From Hydractinia symbiolongicarpus (lineage: Eukaryota > Cnidaria > Hydrozoa > Anthoathecata > Hydractiniidae), in NCBI RefSeq assembly GCF_029227915.1, contig NC_079888.1, positions 3,175,001 through 3,239,000 on the forward strand: DNA of 64,000 bases, read 5' to 3'. Both the position numbers and the translations under genes were made by a program. The notes beneath the pieces are model-generated. The model worked only from the letters and a program-made list of their open reading frames with translations. It did not search any database and had not been told where the DNA came from. Below are positions 1 to 10,830 of this stretch, one piece after another. Within the stretch, counting starts at the first letter, position 1. Every line of letters starts with the position of its first letter.

Positions 1-92
1 CTGTGTTTTCACGTAAATTTGAAAATACGGTAGTTCGTCCAGTGAAGATTCTCATTCAATTTCCTTATTGCTGTGGCAAGTCATATGTCATA

Positions 93-165
93 GGGGAATT
101 AGCTCATATGGTAGAGCGCTCGCTTCGCATGCGAGAGGTGCTGGGATCGATGCCCGGCTTCTCCA
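93..165 (+). tRNA. tRNA-Ala-like (anticodon CGC), class A copy 1
   Basis: A 73-nt cloverleaf-compatible sequence. The 5' GGGGAAT pairs with the 3' arm except at position 7-66, and it keeps the G3-U70 wobble that specifies alanine. The anticodon stem CTCGC/GCGAG is perfect, with loop TTCGCAT (anticodon CGC), and the T arm CTGGG is close to its partner CCCGG. It could be a functional gene or a recent pseudogene within the repeat unit. Confidence 0.5.
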
Positions 166-607
166 ACAATCTGTAATATTGCGTCTTGTGGTCGATCATG
201 TGCATATCGTCAATCAAGGTGTCTGCATTAGTATATTAAAGTAATTACAAATATATTTTTTAGTCCTTCAACCAATGTATGTTGCATACGGCGCAGAAAA
301 TTTACCCAATCCGTTTTGCAAACATCGGTAAGGGCACTCTATGTTAAAGGCGAAGTTTCAGATAAAGACGGTGTTCTTTCTTAAGTGATTCGATGATCCG
401 CTGCTTAATGATCTGACGAAAGCTTACAATGATTTCACTTACATTACTGATGCGATTCTCAACTTTCATAACTAAACGTAAGAATAGGAGCGCGTGTTTC
501 TTATCACTTAGTAGGCAGTCTGTTCACGTCAATTTGAATATAAGGTAGTTCGTCGAGTGAAGATTCTTATTCAATTTCATTGTGGCTGTCACAAGCCATA
601 CGTCATA

Positions 608-680
608 GGGGATTAAGCTCATATGTTGTACCGCTAATTTGATATGTTAGAAGTACCGGGATCGATACCCGGATTCCCCA
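608..680 (+). pseudogene. tRNA-like, class B copy 1 (anticodon GAT)
   Basis: A diverged tRNA-Ala relative. Acceptor GGGG/CCCC has lost the G3-U70 pair. The anticodon stem CTAAT/GTTAG still pairs although it differs from class A. The loop TTGATAT would read as GAT (Ile). The T arm CCGGG/CCCGG is perfect. The D stem no longer pairs well, so function is doubtful. Confidence 0.45.
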
Positions 681-980
681 AAATTCTGCATTATTACGTA
701 TAGTGCTTGACCATGTGCTTATATAGACGGATAGATGAAGACGGTGGTCTTTCTTAAGTGATTCGATGATCCGATGTTGAATGATCCAACGATTGCTTAC
801 AATAATTTCACTTAAATTAATGATGTGATTCTCGACTTTCATGTCCAATCGTAAAAATAGGACCGCGTGTTTCTTGTCACATAATAGGCAGTCTGTTCAC
901 GTATGTTTGAATATACGGTAGTTCCTCCAGTGAAGATTGTCATTCAATTTCCTTATTGCTGTCACAAGTCATATGTCATA

Positions 981-1053
981 GGGAAGTTAGCCCTTATTGT
1001 AGAGCGCTCGCTTGGCATCTGAGAAGTATCGGCATCGATGCCCAGATTCTCCA
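981..1053 (+). pseudogene. tRNA-Ala-like pseudogene, class C copy 1
   Basis: Recognisable by position and by the GTAGAGCGCTCGCTTGGCAT core, but the anticodon stem (CTCGC/CTGAG), D arm and T arm are disrupted. Anticodon GGC. Confidence 0.6.
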
Positions 1054-1493
1054 ACACTTGGTATTTTTGCGTATAGTGGTCGATCATGTGCATATCGTCA
1101 ATCAAAGTGTCTGTATTAGTATGATAATACAATTAGAAATATGTTTAAGTCCTTCAACCAATGTATGTTGCATACCGCGCAGGCAATTTACCCAATCCAT
1201 TTTGCAAACGTCGGTAAAGGCCCTATACGTTAAAGGCGAAGTTGTGGATAAAGACGTTGTTCTTTCTTAAGTGATTCGATGATCCGATGTTGAATGATCC
1301 AACGATTGCTTACAATAATTTCACTTAAATTAATGATGTGATTCTCGGCTTTCATGTCCAATCGTAAAAATAGGACCGCGTGTTTCTTGTCACATAATAG
1401 GCAGTCTGTTCACGTATGTTTGAATATACGGTAGTTCCTCCAGTGAAGATTGTCATTCAATTTCCTTATTGCTGTCACAAGTCATATGTCATA

Positions 1494-1566
1494 GGGAAGT
1501 TAGCCCTTATTGTAGAGCGCTCGCTTGGCATCTGAGAAGTATCGGCATCGATGCGCAGATTCTCCA
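1494..1566 (+). pseudogene. tRNA-Ala-like pseudogene, class C copy 2
   Basis: Almost identical to the copy 513 bp upstream, with the same broken anticodon and T arms. It is the product of a recent tandem duplication of a whole unit. Confidence 0.6.
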
Positions 1567-2308
1567 ACACTTGGTATTTTTGCGTATAGTGGTCGATCAT
1601 GTGCATATCGTCAATCAAAGTGTCTGTTTTAGTATGATAATACAATTAGAAATATGTTTAAGTCCTTCAACCAATGTATGTTGCATACCGCGCAGGCAAT
1701 TTACCCAATCCATTTTGCAAGCATCGGTAAAGGCACTATATGTTAAAGGCGAACTGTAGATGAAGACTGTGTTCTTTCTTAAGTGATTTGATGATCCGAT
1801 GCTGAATGATCCAACGATTGCTTACAATAATTTCACTTACATTAATGATGGGATTCTCAACTTTCATAGCATTCTGTATTATTGCCTATAGTGATGGATC
1901 ATGGACATATTGTCAATCAAAGTGTCTGAAATATTATAATAAAGTAATTACAAATATATTTAAGTCCGTCAACCAATGTATGTTGCATATCGCGCAGACA
2001 AATTACCCAATCCATTTTGCAAACATCTATAAAGGCACTATATGTTAAACGCGAAGTTGCAGATAAAGACGGTGTTCTTTCTTAAGTGATTCGATGATCC
2101 GCTGCGGAATGATCTGACGATTGCTTACAAGAATTTCACTTACATTAATGATGGGATTCTCAACTTTCATTCCCAAACGTAAGAATTGGACCACGTGTTT
2201 GTTGCCACATAATAGGCCGTGTTTTCACGTAAATTTGAAAATACGGTAGTTCGTCCAGTGAAGATTCTCATTCAATTTCCTTATTGCTGTAACAAGTCAT
2301 ATGTCATA

Positions 2309-2381
2309 GGGGAATTAGCTCATATGGTAGAGCGCTCGCTTCGCATGCGAGAGGTGCTGGGATCGATGCCCGGCTTCTCCA
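2309..2381 (+). tRNA. tRNA-Ala-like (anticodon CGC), class A copy 2
   Basis: Identical in the tRNA body to the copy at 93-165, keeping G3-U70, a perfect anticodon stem and anticodon CGC. It lies 2216 bp downstream of that copy, which marks the higher-order repeat length. Confidence 0.5.
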
Positions 2382-2823
2382 ACAATCTGTAATATTGCGT
2401 CTAGTGGTCGATCATGTGCATATCGTCAATCAAGGTGTCTGCATTAGTATATTAAAGTAATTACAAATATATTTTTTAGTCCTTCAACCAATGTATGTTG
2501 CATACGGCGCAGACAATTTACCCAATCCGTTTTGCAAACATCGGTAAGGGCACTATATGTTAAAGGCGAAGTTTCAGATAAAGACGGTGTTCTTTCTTAA
2601 GTGATTCGATGATCCGCTGCTTAATGATCTGACGAAAGCTTACAATGATTTCACTTACATTACTGATGCGATTCTCAACTTTCATAACCAAACGTAAGAA
2701 TATGAGCGCGTGTTTCTTATCACATAGTAGGCAGTCTGTTCACGTCAATTTGAATATAAGGTAGTTCGTCGAGTGAAGATTCTTATTCAATTTCATTGTG
2801 GCTGTCACAAGCCATACGTCATA

Positions 2824-2896
2824 GGGGATTAAGCTCATATGTTGTACCGCTAATTTGGTATGTTAGAAGTACCGGGATCGATACCCGGATTCCCCA
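2824..2896 (+). pseudogene. tRNA-like, class B copy 2 (anticodon GGT)
   Basis: Differs from class B copy 1 by one base in the loop (TTGGTAT), giving anticodon GGT (Thr). The GGGG/CCCC acceptor and perfect T arm are kept; the D arm is poor. Confidence 0.45.
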
Positions 2897-3196
2897 AAAT
2901 TCTGCATTATTACGTATAGTGCTTGACCATGTGCTTATATAGACGGATAGATGAAGACGGTGGTCTTTCTTAAGTGATTCGATGATCTGATGTTGAATGA
3001 TCCAACGATTGCTTACAATAATTTCACTTAAATTAATGATGTGATTCTCGACTTTCATTTTCAATCGTAAAAATAGGACCGCGTGTTTCTTGTCACATAA
3101 TAGGCAGTCTGTTCACGTATGTTTGAATATACGGTAGTTCCTCCAGTGAAGATTGTCATTCAATTTCCTTATTGCTGTCACAAGTCATATGTCATA

Positions 3197-3269
3197 GGGA
3201 AGTTAGCCCTTATTGTAGAGCGCTCGCTTGGCATCTGAGAAGTAACGGCATCGATGCCTAGATTCTCCA
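3197..3269 (+). pseudogene. tRNA-Ala-like pseudogene, class C copy 3
   Basis: Same degenerate class C sequence as at 981 and 1494, with an extra change in the T arm (AACGGCATCGATGCCTAG). Not expected to fold as a tRNA. Confidence 0.6.
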
Positions 3270-4012
3270 ACACTTGGTATTTTTGCGTATAGTGGTCGAT
3301 CATGTGCATATCGTCAATCAAAGTGTCTGTATTAGTATGATAATACAATTAGAAATATGTTTAAGTCCTTCAACCAATGTATGTTGCATACCGCGCAGGC
3401 AATTTATCCAATCCATTTTGCAAACATCGGTAAAGGCACTATATGTTAAAGGCGAAGTTGTAGATGAAGACTGTGTTCTTTCTTAAGTGATTTGATGATC
3501 CGATGCTGAATGATCCAACGATTGCTTACAATAATTTCACTTACATTAATGATGGAATTCTCAACTTTCATAGCATTCTGTATTATTGCCTATAGTGATG
3601 GATCATGGACATATCGTCAATCAAAGTGTCTGCAATATTATTAAAAAGTAATTACAAATATATTTAAGTCCTTCAACCAATGTATGTTGCATATCGCGCA
3701 GACAAATTACCCAATCCATTTTGCAAACATCTATAAAGGCACTATATGTTAAACGCGAAGTTGCAGATAAAGACGGTGTTCTTTCTTAAGTGATTCGATG
3801 ATCCGCTGCGGAATGATCCGACGATTGCTTACAAGAATTTCACTTACATTAATGATGGGATTCTCAATTTTCATACCCAAACGTAAGAATTGGACCACGT
3901 GTTTCTTGCCACATAATAGGCCGTGTTTGCTCGTAAATTTAAGTATACGGTAGTTCGTGCAGTGAAGATTCTCATTCAATTTCCTTATTGCTGTCACAGG
4001 TCATATGTCATA

Positions 4013-4084
4013 GAGGAATTAGCTCATATGGTAGAGCGCTCGCTTGGCTTGCAAGAGGTACCGGATCGATGCCCGGATTCTCCA
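4013..4084 (+). pseudogene. tRNA-Ala-like pseudogene, class A copy 3 (anticodon GGC)
   Basis: Close to the class A consensus, but with G2 to A, a mismatched anticodon stem (CTCGC/GCAAG) and one base missing from the T stem. Confidence 0.55.
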
Positions 4085-4435
4085 ACATTCTGTATTATTG
4101 CGTATAGTGGTTGATACTGTGCATATCGTCAATCAAAATGTCTGCAATAGTATAATAAAATAATTATAAATATATTTAAGTCCTTCAACCAATATATATT
4201 GCATACCACGCAGACAATTTACCCAATCCATTTTGCAAACGTCGGTAAAGGCCCTATACGTTAAAGGCGAAGTTGTGGATAAAGACGTTGTTCTTTCTTA
4301 AGTGATTCAATGATCCGCTGCTGAATGATCCGACGATTGCTTACTATAATTTCACTTACATTAATGATGGGATTCTCAACTTTCGTACCCAAACGTAAGA
4401 ATTGCACCACGTGTTTGTTGCCACATAATAGGCCG

Positions 4436-5577
4436 TGTTTTTACGTACATTTTTGAGAGGATTGTATGGTTGTCAGTTTATATTGTTCGTGTTGCAAAAT
4501 GCTGTTTTTTTGAAATTTTGTGTAAACTTTTGTGGAAATAGACCACATGCAATATATATACTGAAAAAACAAATCTTTGTAGAATCAGACTTCACTGTAA
4601 GCTGTTGTAAAGCTGATGTCTTTATCGGTAAAAATAACAGCCATATTTTACTAATTAAGAAAAAATAAAACGAGTTTGAAAGTTAAAAAGTATTTATTTG
4701 TTAAGCTTTTCGTACACTAAGTACATCTTCAGACTATATAAACAACTCTGTCTTTATATTTCGTATTATAAATTATTGTTTGGGAGAACTAACTGTATGT
4801 GATGTAATTTTTGCTGGAAGAAAATTCCATGATTTCACGTTTTTGTTTTTCTTGAGAATTTTACAAAATTTTGTAGGGATAAATGTTTGCTGATAATAAA
4901 AAATTATATACTTAATGTTCTGACTGAAACTGTTTTTGTTTTTTATATTTTGTAATCTAAACGTGAGGACTGTATGCACTGAAATCACTGATTTTTTTAA
5001 ATGTGTTTCATAACCTTTTTGTAGAAGATTAATGGGTAATGGCAATATACGACATGCTGAATGAACTTATTTTTGTTAATTTAGATGTGTTTCTCAAAAA
5101 CTGATCTGTTTTACATTTTGTGTAAACTTTTGTTTACGAACCATATACAATGTTTCCAAAATAATGATCTTTGTTGATTCAAGTTTATTCTTTGCTCATT
5201 GATTTTTTGACATGTAGGTTTGAAATTGTTGGTAAAGGGCAGTACGGAACTAAAAAGGAAAATTTTTGTGTTCTTAACTGGTTGATTTTTACATTTTGTG
5301 TAAATTTTTGTGGGAGAGGATGGTATCCAAACGTAATGACTGATTTTTCTAGATTTAAATTTGATGTTTTCGAAACTATGGCTTTTTCATATTTTTGTAT
5401 AATCTTTTAAGGGAAAGACAATATTTAAAATGTGTAAAATAACTTATATATTTGTTGATTTGCGCTAACTCTTGCAGGCCTCCTTTTTGACATTTCAGAA
5501 TAAAATACTGAGGGTTTTCAACGTAATCACTTAAGATGTACATATTTGAGATGCGTTATTTCTGAGATTATTATTAT
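4436..5577. other. Non-coding, degenerate TTTTGTGTAAACTTTTGT repeats
   Basis: No convincing gene. A phrase close to TTTTGTGTAAACTTTTGTGG recurs near 4517, 5111 and 5291, and again near 22609. It is followed by similar AATGATCTTTGTTGATTC-like text, suggesting an old, decayed tandem repeat. Confidence 0.5.
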
Positions 5578-5657
5578 CTAACTGTCGGTGTTCTTATTGT
5601 CGGTTTTGTGAGTATTGGTGTTGTGAGTGTCGATGTTGTGAGTGTCGTTGTTGTAAC
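5578..5657 (+). repeat. Short minisatellite GTTGTGAGTGTCG
   Basis: About five imperfect head-to-tail copies of a 14-15 bp unit reading GTTGTGAGTGTCGRT, directly before the GC-rich hairpin island. Confidence 0.7.
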
Positions 5658-5660
5658 TTT

Positions 5661-5721
5661 TTGTGGAGAGAAGCGGAGGGCGCGTCAGCGCCCGGAGCGT
5701 AGCGGAGCCCATTTCCTCATT
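5661..5721 (+). repeat. GC-rich hairpin island, copy 1
   Basis: A GC-rich 60-bp island in AT-rich DNA. It contains the perfect hairpin GGGCGC-GTCA-GCGCCC (5678-5693) followed by GGAGCGTAGCGGAGCCC. It is repeated nearly base for base at 8204-8266. Confidence 0.75.
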
Positions 5722-6144
5722 GCGGAGAGAGAGCCATTGCTCGAACGGAGCTATTTTCCTCGTTCCCATAAATATATTAGAGCGTAACGAATTTCCGCGT
5801 TTTCTCCTAGTACATCAAATTTTAAAACGTCCGATTTTTGACCCACTTACCCAAATATTTTTTATGGTCATTTCTTCCGTGAAAATCCGGTTGGTCGAGA
5901 CACGCCGTTTTCAGTTAAGATCAGGTCGGCATACAGCATTAGCCACGTGATTCATAAGTTACTCTTACTAATATCACATGACATTTCCTCAGATACATAG
6001 CGCTTGAAACGAAAATTTAGTTGATGATAGCTTGATGATAGGGTAGAAGGGTATTTTGAGAAAAACGAAGAAAGGGTATGTACAGCTAGTAGATCACTAT
6101 TTCTTTACATTGATGAACCCCTTCTTATCCTTACTGCCACCTAA

Positions 6145-6310
6145 AGCTAGCTAGTATAAAACTGCCCACTTAGCTGGCATAATAACAGAACTTAGATAAC
6201 ATAAAGCTAGCTTACTTTAACCGTTTAGCTAGCTATAAAAAAAGGGCTATAGCATAAAACTAGCTACAAAGCTAGCATAAAATTAACTACATAACTGGGA
6301 TAAAACTACA
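6145..6310 (+). repeat. GCTAGC / ATAAAACTA-rich tract, copy 1
   Basis: Irregular tandem copies of AGCTAGCATAAAACTA, with variants AGCTGGCATAA and TAGCTATAAAA. A related but not identical tract occurs at 8690-8940. Confidence 0.65.
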
Positions 6311-7506
6311 TTAAGGGGGAATAGAGAGCCATATTTTCATGGACGATTGTAGCTAGCTATATATATTGTAGACACGTCAGGAAATAAACTTTTTTAACCC
6401 TGCCGCTGCGCATACACCAGTGCGGCTAAAGTTACAGAAGGGAAAATTATTTCAATACTCGTTCAATCGTCAACATGTATTAAAAATCTCCAAGTGTATT
6501 CATTCTTTCTTACCTAATTTCACGATATGTATACAAATAATGTCCCAATAATTTCTGTTTTTGTAACTTGACCCGATCCTTACACATGTGGCTCTAATGA
6601 TGTTTTTGTTCAGTCTGAAATAAGATATTTTTATCCTATTGTCATGAAGACTTGTTTGCAAACAAAACATATAGTGCTATTTGATTTTTAGCTGCACAGG
6701 CTAACAACAGGCTGTTTCTGCTGTGTTTTTGTAAACCGAAGTTGCAGTAAAGATTTTTTTTAAAAATGTATTACGGCTGTCCGATTTTATGATATTTTTG
6801 ATCTAACACAGAAACTTTTCCTATAAAATATTGCAGGATTCTTTAGGAGCGTAGAAACAGGTTTTGAACAGTGTTTTTATTTTTAAATGTTACAAAAACT
6901 TTTCCGCAAAATAAAATTGCTGAATGATTGTTTTAGCTGTGTTGGATAACAACAGGGTGTTTACTGTCTGTTTATTTGAACCAAAGTTTTTTCGGATGTG
7001 CGCCACAGTATATTTGTACTAATCACTCAGCCTAGTGTTAACGACAAGCTAATACCTGTGTTTCTATTTAACAGAAGTTGTGCTAAAGTTTTTTTGAAAG
7101 GGTTTGTTTACCTATACTAACGGCGCACCACAGATTAAAGTACATATATATTTTAACTTTTACCGGGAACATTTTGTGAAACAGTTTTCGCTATGACATG
7201 GCACAATATGTAAATTGTGTTTCTATTCAAGCTAAAGTTGAAGGAAATATATATTTTGTGAATCTGAAAAATATAATTACACACCCGACACACCTTTAAT
7301 GTTGTGTGTTTCACTCGATTTATGATATACTGCACACCTGTACTAAAGCGAGCCACCTGAATGTGTGGTACAGTTTAAAATTTGTATTAATTGTTCCATC
7401 AAGCATTTAACGCCAGGTAACACAGTTGCTTGTGGCTTAACCAGCGTAAATTCCTAAGTGTATATAATACTCACCTGTAAAGTTTTGTATATATATTTAT
7501 GTTTAT

Positions 7507-7574
7507 GCCCTGCTGGTCTAATGGCTATGACACTCATGCAAATGAGAGATCCAGGTTCAAATCCTGGACAGGGC
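7507..7574 (+). repeat. tRNA-related repeat head, copy 1
   Basis: A 68-nt segment with GCCCTG/CAGGGC ends, a TGGTCTAATGG A-box-like part and a GGTTCAAATCC B box. The anticodon arm is not a normal 5-bp stem with a 7-nt loop. Two relatives (10078, 22094) share downstream text (CTTGCACCTACAACAACC, seen fully in the copies at 7507 and 22094). This is best read as a tRNA-derived SINE or repeat head, not a tRNA gene. Confidence 0.6.
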
Positions 7575-7949
7575 TAGGAAAAACATAATTATCTTGCACC
7601 TACAACAACCAGGTTTTCATATAATAGGTAATCTTTGAGTAAGACTTCTCTGATTATTTCTATATCTTGACTTTTTAATGTTGTTGTCATTGGAACCAAG
7701 TTAATCTCAGATTTATCAAAAAATGATATGTCGTTATGACCAATTGTTTAAATACTTGTAATGGCACATAATTCTGCTATGATTCACTGTGTATTGACCT
7801 GAGATAAATTTGAGACTTTTTTTTGAGATATTGAACTTGAAATATTTGCACCTCAATATTTTCTATACTCCTGGACTAATATGATACTTAACTTAGACAT
7901 ATTGAGTATACGCAATGTTTGAGTTGTAAGGTGGAGATTTTCTATTAAA

Positions 7950-8165
7950 GTCATGCACCCCTGCCTTGCCGTTCCATTGCCTTGCCAGCACTGACCGTGC
8001 CTTTCTTTGCCTACCCTTCCTATGCCTTTTCTGGTGCCTGCCTACTATGTCCTTGCCTGTGGCTCCCATCATGCCTTTCCTACCCCTGCCTTCCTGATTC
8101 CTATTTCCTTGCCTGCCTTTGCCCTTTCCTTGCCGTGCTTAATGCCTTTGCCTTGGCAACCTCTC
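7950..8165 (+). repeat. CCTTGCC-rich pyrimidine tract, copy 1
   Basis: Degenerate tandem CCTTGCC / CCTATGCC / TTTGCC units with strong strand asymmetry (almost no purine runs). The tract ends in GCCTTGGCAACCTCTCCGCAAC, which is repeated at 22310-22548. Confidence 0.7.
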
Positions 8166-8203
8166 CGCAACACTTTCTATATTGATAACTACAGTAAAGA
8201 TTT

Positions 8204-8266
8204 TTTTGCGGAGAGAAGCGGAGGGCGCGTCAGCGCCCGGAGCGTAGCGAAGCCCATTTCCTCATT
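8204..8266 (+). repeat. GC-rich hairpin island, copy 2
   Basis: Near-identical copy of 5661-5721, including the GGGCGC-GTCA-GCGCCC hairpin at 8223-8238, with one G-to-A change in GTAGCGAAGCCC. Confidence 0.75.
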
Positions 8267-8689
8267 AAATAAGCCAAATATAAAAGAAAAAGGAAGTACG
8301 GTGGAGAGTATATAGGATTTCTATACGATTTCCGCGCCTCGTCCCCCTATACATCAAAAATATCCAAAATTCGGCCGTTTTTGAGTCAGTTTCCCAGCGA
8401 TTTAATATGGTCATTCTTAATTACATTTTTTAGTAAGCGAGACAATATGATTTTAGCACGGCGATGGAGTTTTTGTTGTTTTTTAACCAAGCGTAAGTAG
8501 TGCTGTTTCTAGTTGAGATTAAGTTTGCCTACAATTTTTAGCCACGTGATACACATATTAATTTTACTAATATCACATGACTTTTTTCTCGGACACATAG
8601 CGCCTCAAACTCAAACTTTCGTTAATCTAAGCTATATCGCAACTGACGGAAGGGCTTGTTCAAGAAAACGAAGAAAGGGTATGTTTTTA

Positions 8690-8940
8690 GCTAGCTAGTA
8701 TATCACTATTCCTTTACATGTAATGAACTCTTTCTTATTCTCACTCACACTTAAGGCTAGCTAGCATAAAACTACTGACTGAGCTGGCTGGCATAAAATA
8801 GAGCAATAGAACAAACATATAACATATACAGCTAGCATAAAACTGGCTACAGAGCTAGCATAAATTTAACTACTTAGCTGGCATAAAATTAGCTAATTAG
8901 GCTAGCATAAAATTATCTACATAGCTAGCTAGCATAGAAA
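8690..8940 (+). repeat. GCTAGC / ATAAAACTA-rich tract, copy 2
   Basis: More expanded version of the tract at 6145-6310, with AGCTAGCATAAAA-type words repeated about eight times. Confidence 0.65.
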
Positions 8941-9563
8941 AATTCTTTTGGACTGATTTTCAATGAGATAGGCCACCTAGCTTATACTTATGACACAGTA
9001 TATAAGTGATATAATTCTACTCTGATTAGGAATGTCCCATTACATAGCTTGTTCTAGCGACAATCCACAATCGTCCAATTTTATACCAAAGTTCAAGGGC
9101 AAAAAATGTTTAGCGAAATCAGCAAAAGTACATACCTATATATAATTCTACAGATACTTCCCTTCCCACTTACGAGGTCAAGTTGGGAACTTTATAACAT
9201 TGAATGTTATAGAGGGGGTGAGAGCCATATTTTTGTGAATGATTGTAGCTATGATGTAGGAACATCACAAAAGAAGCGGTGTAGTAGACATTGCCATGTT
9301 ATAGATCAGGAAATTAACTTTTTTAACCCTGCCGGTGAGCATACACCGTGTGGATTAAATGACAAATGGAAATTATTTCTATATTGACATCTATATTTTT
9401 TATTAAGCCATTTTAAATTCTGACAAGTGGTTCTTGTGCAATCGTCAACATGTATTGAAAATCTTTAAATATCTATATATATATCGCATTCATTTTTTGA
9501 CAGAAATTATTTCTATATCAAATAACCTTTTTTTACATCAACGTCTACAATTTCTGTTACAGG

Positions 9564-9997
9564 GAGCGTTCACATATTACGTAATCAAGTAGGGGGAGGG
9601 GGGTCAACTAAAATCAGCCAAAGTGGTTTAATAACATAAGCAAATCAAAAAAAATTAACAGCATATTTTATCAAGAGTGTGAAACATATCAATTATATCT
9701 AAAACATTTGTATTGGCCTTATTCTATATCTTAAATGTAAAATATAAAAGTAAAATATAAAACTGTAAATATTTAAAACTTTTGTAGGGTCTGGTATAAA
9801 TACTAGCATCTGTTTTAAGACAAACAGTATTTGTTTTCATTCATAAACTAATGCTTAACGGATTTTTTTTAGGGGGGGTTAAGTAGATGATGACGTAATT
9901 TTGGGAGGAGGGTCAACCAAATGATTACGACTGATTACATGGGGGTGGGAGGAGTAGAAAATAGGCAAATAATTTATTACGTAATATGTGAACGCTC
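9564..9997. mobile_element. MITE with 22-bp terminal inverted repeats
   Basis: The left end begins GAGCGTTCACATATTACG (9564-9585) and the right end (9976-9997) is its exact reverse complement over 22 bp. The interior has G-rich stretches (GGGGGAGGGGGGTC near 9591; a similar run near 9865) and no open frame for a transposase. The paralogous repeat at 5658-7600 lacks it, which supports insertion. No clear target-site duplication is visible, so the superfamily is left open. Confidence 0.7.
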
Positions 9998-10077
9998 ACT
10001 TAAAAAGGTTATTTAACTAGACGTTACTGTTAAGTTCTTGTTATGATGTGCAACTGTAAAATTATGCACGCATTTAT

Positions 10078-10145
10078 CCCCTGTTGGTCTAATGGTTAAG
10101 ACACTCTTGCAAATGAGAGATTTAGGTTCGAATCCTAAACAGGGC
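10078..10145 (+). repeat. tRNA-related repeat head, copy 2
   Basis: Relative of 7507-7574 with CCCCTG/CAGGGC ends and a GGTTCGAATCC B box. The T stem changed on both sides (TTTAGG/CCTAAA), so pairing is kept. Confidence 0.6.
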
Positions 10146-10829
10146 TAGGAAAAAAACTTGCACCTATAGATATTGAGACAAGTGAATCTTTGGAAAATAT
10201 AAAATTACGTACAGCACACAAACCACGTGCTGGTGATCATTTCGGGTAGAAATAGTCATTATGACAAATTAGAGCATTTGTTAGTCTGTCCTAAAAAACT
10301 TATATTCTTTTTAGCAGAAGAGCCTGAACTTTATTATGAATAAAATGATAAATTCAGCCTTTATAATGTTTTTTTACAACTTTGCCCCTAGTATTTCTTT
10401 GCTTTTGTCATGAAAATTATGGTGAAAACGAAAGGTTATGTAGAGCTAGCATATCACTATTTTTTCACATGTAATGAACTCCTTCACCTTCAAAGAGATA
10501 ATTCACACCCCTAAAGCTACCTAACTAAAGCATGAGAGAATTTGTTAGTGACATGCCTAGATTTTCTAGCTAGCTACACATACTAAACTGAATACATAGG
10601 TAGCTAAATTTTATTAAAATCACCAGCTTCAGCGTGCTAAGATTAAATTTTTAGAGACCTTGATATTTACATCAAATATACATCCTAACAAACAAGTTTT
10701 ATTCTGAAAATAAAATGCCATAATATTTAATTAAGATATCATGTATCCAATGTAATAAATTTTTAATAGAGGAAAAAAAAACAAAAAAACTAATACATAA
10801 GCGTAAATAATTTTTCCAAAACAAACATA
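10146..10829. other. Non-coding AT-rich spacer
   Basis: No gene seen. It contains the short third fragment of the long repeat (about 10430-10520). The stretch before the Helitron promoter region is plain AT-rich DNA. Confidence 0.5.
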
Positions 10830-10830
10830 T

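Larger units (their letters stand above)
1..4435 (+). repeat. tRNA-Ala-derived tandem repeat array (about 514-bp unit)
   Basis: Repeated units each contain a tRNA-Ala-like segment, then a conserved AT-rich spacer with phrases such as CTTTCTTAAGTGATTCGATG and CAATGTATGTTGCATA. Spacing between tRNA-like segments is about 515 bp for full units and about 372 bp for deleted ones. Some units have lost the tRNA segment altogether (near 1860 and 3568). A higher-order order of classes A-B-C-D recurs: 1 to about 830 is nearly identical to 2217 to about 3046. Units near 953-1465 and 1466-1980 are almost identical tandem neighbours. The array ends at about 4435, where the sequence changes abruptly. I see no protein gene here; the short open frames run through conserved non-coding repeat. 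Confidence 0.85.
5658..7600 (+). repeat. Long non-coding repeat, copy 1 (GC island to tRNA-like)
   Basis: Shares its order of landmarks with 8204-10150. These are the GC-rich hairpin island, a CACGTGAT...TATCACATGAC phrase, GGGTATGT...AGCTAGTA, the GCTAGC tract, AACCCTGCCG...CATACACC, CGTCAACATGTATT, and finally a tRNA-like segment. No coding potential recognised. This copy lacks the MITE present in the other. Confidence 0.6.
8204..10150 (+). repeat. Long non-coding repeat, copy 2 (with MITE insertion)
   Basis: Second copy of the repeat at 5658-7600, with the same landmark order. It is interrupted by a MITE at 9564-9997 and ends in the tRNA-like segment at 10078. A short third fragment (AGGTTATGTAGAGCTAGCATATCACTATT and following) starts at about 10430. 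Confidence 0.6.

Noticed and set aside
956-1759. Near-identical 96-104 residue open frames in the tRNA-Ala array
   Set aside because: They run through tRNA-like and spacer repeat sequence and recur only because the unit is duplicated. There is no protein character.
1-4435. CRISPR-like array
   Set aside because: Units are about 514 bp with whole-unit similarity and tRNA cores, in animal DNA. There are no short repeats with unique spacers.
7507-7574. Functional tRNA-Cys reading of the 68-nt tRNA-like segments
   Set aside because: The anticodon arm cannot form a 5-bp stem with a 7-nt loop, the length is short, and shared downstream sequence shows a dispersed repeat.
7982-8315. Pro/Leu/Cys-rich frames in the CCTTGCC tract, and the Gly/Gln/Arg frame opposite the second tract
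   Set aside because: Composition artefact of low-complexity repeats; copies are not conserved in frame.
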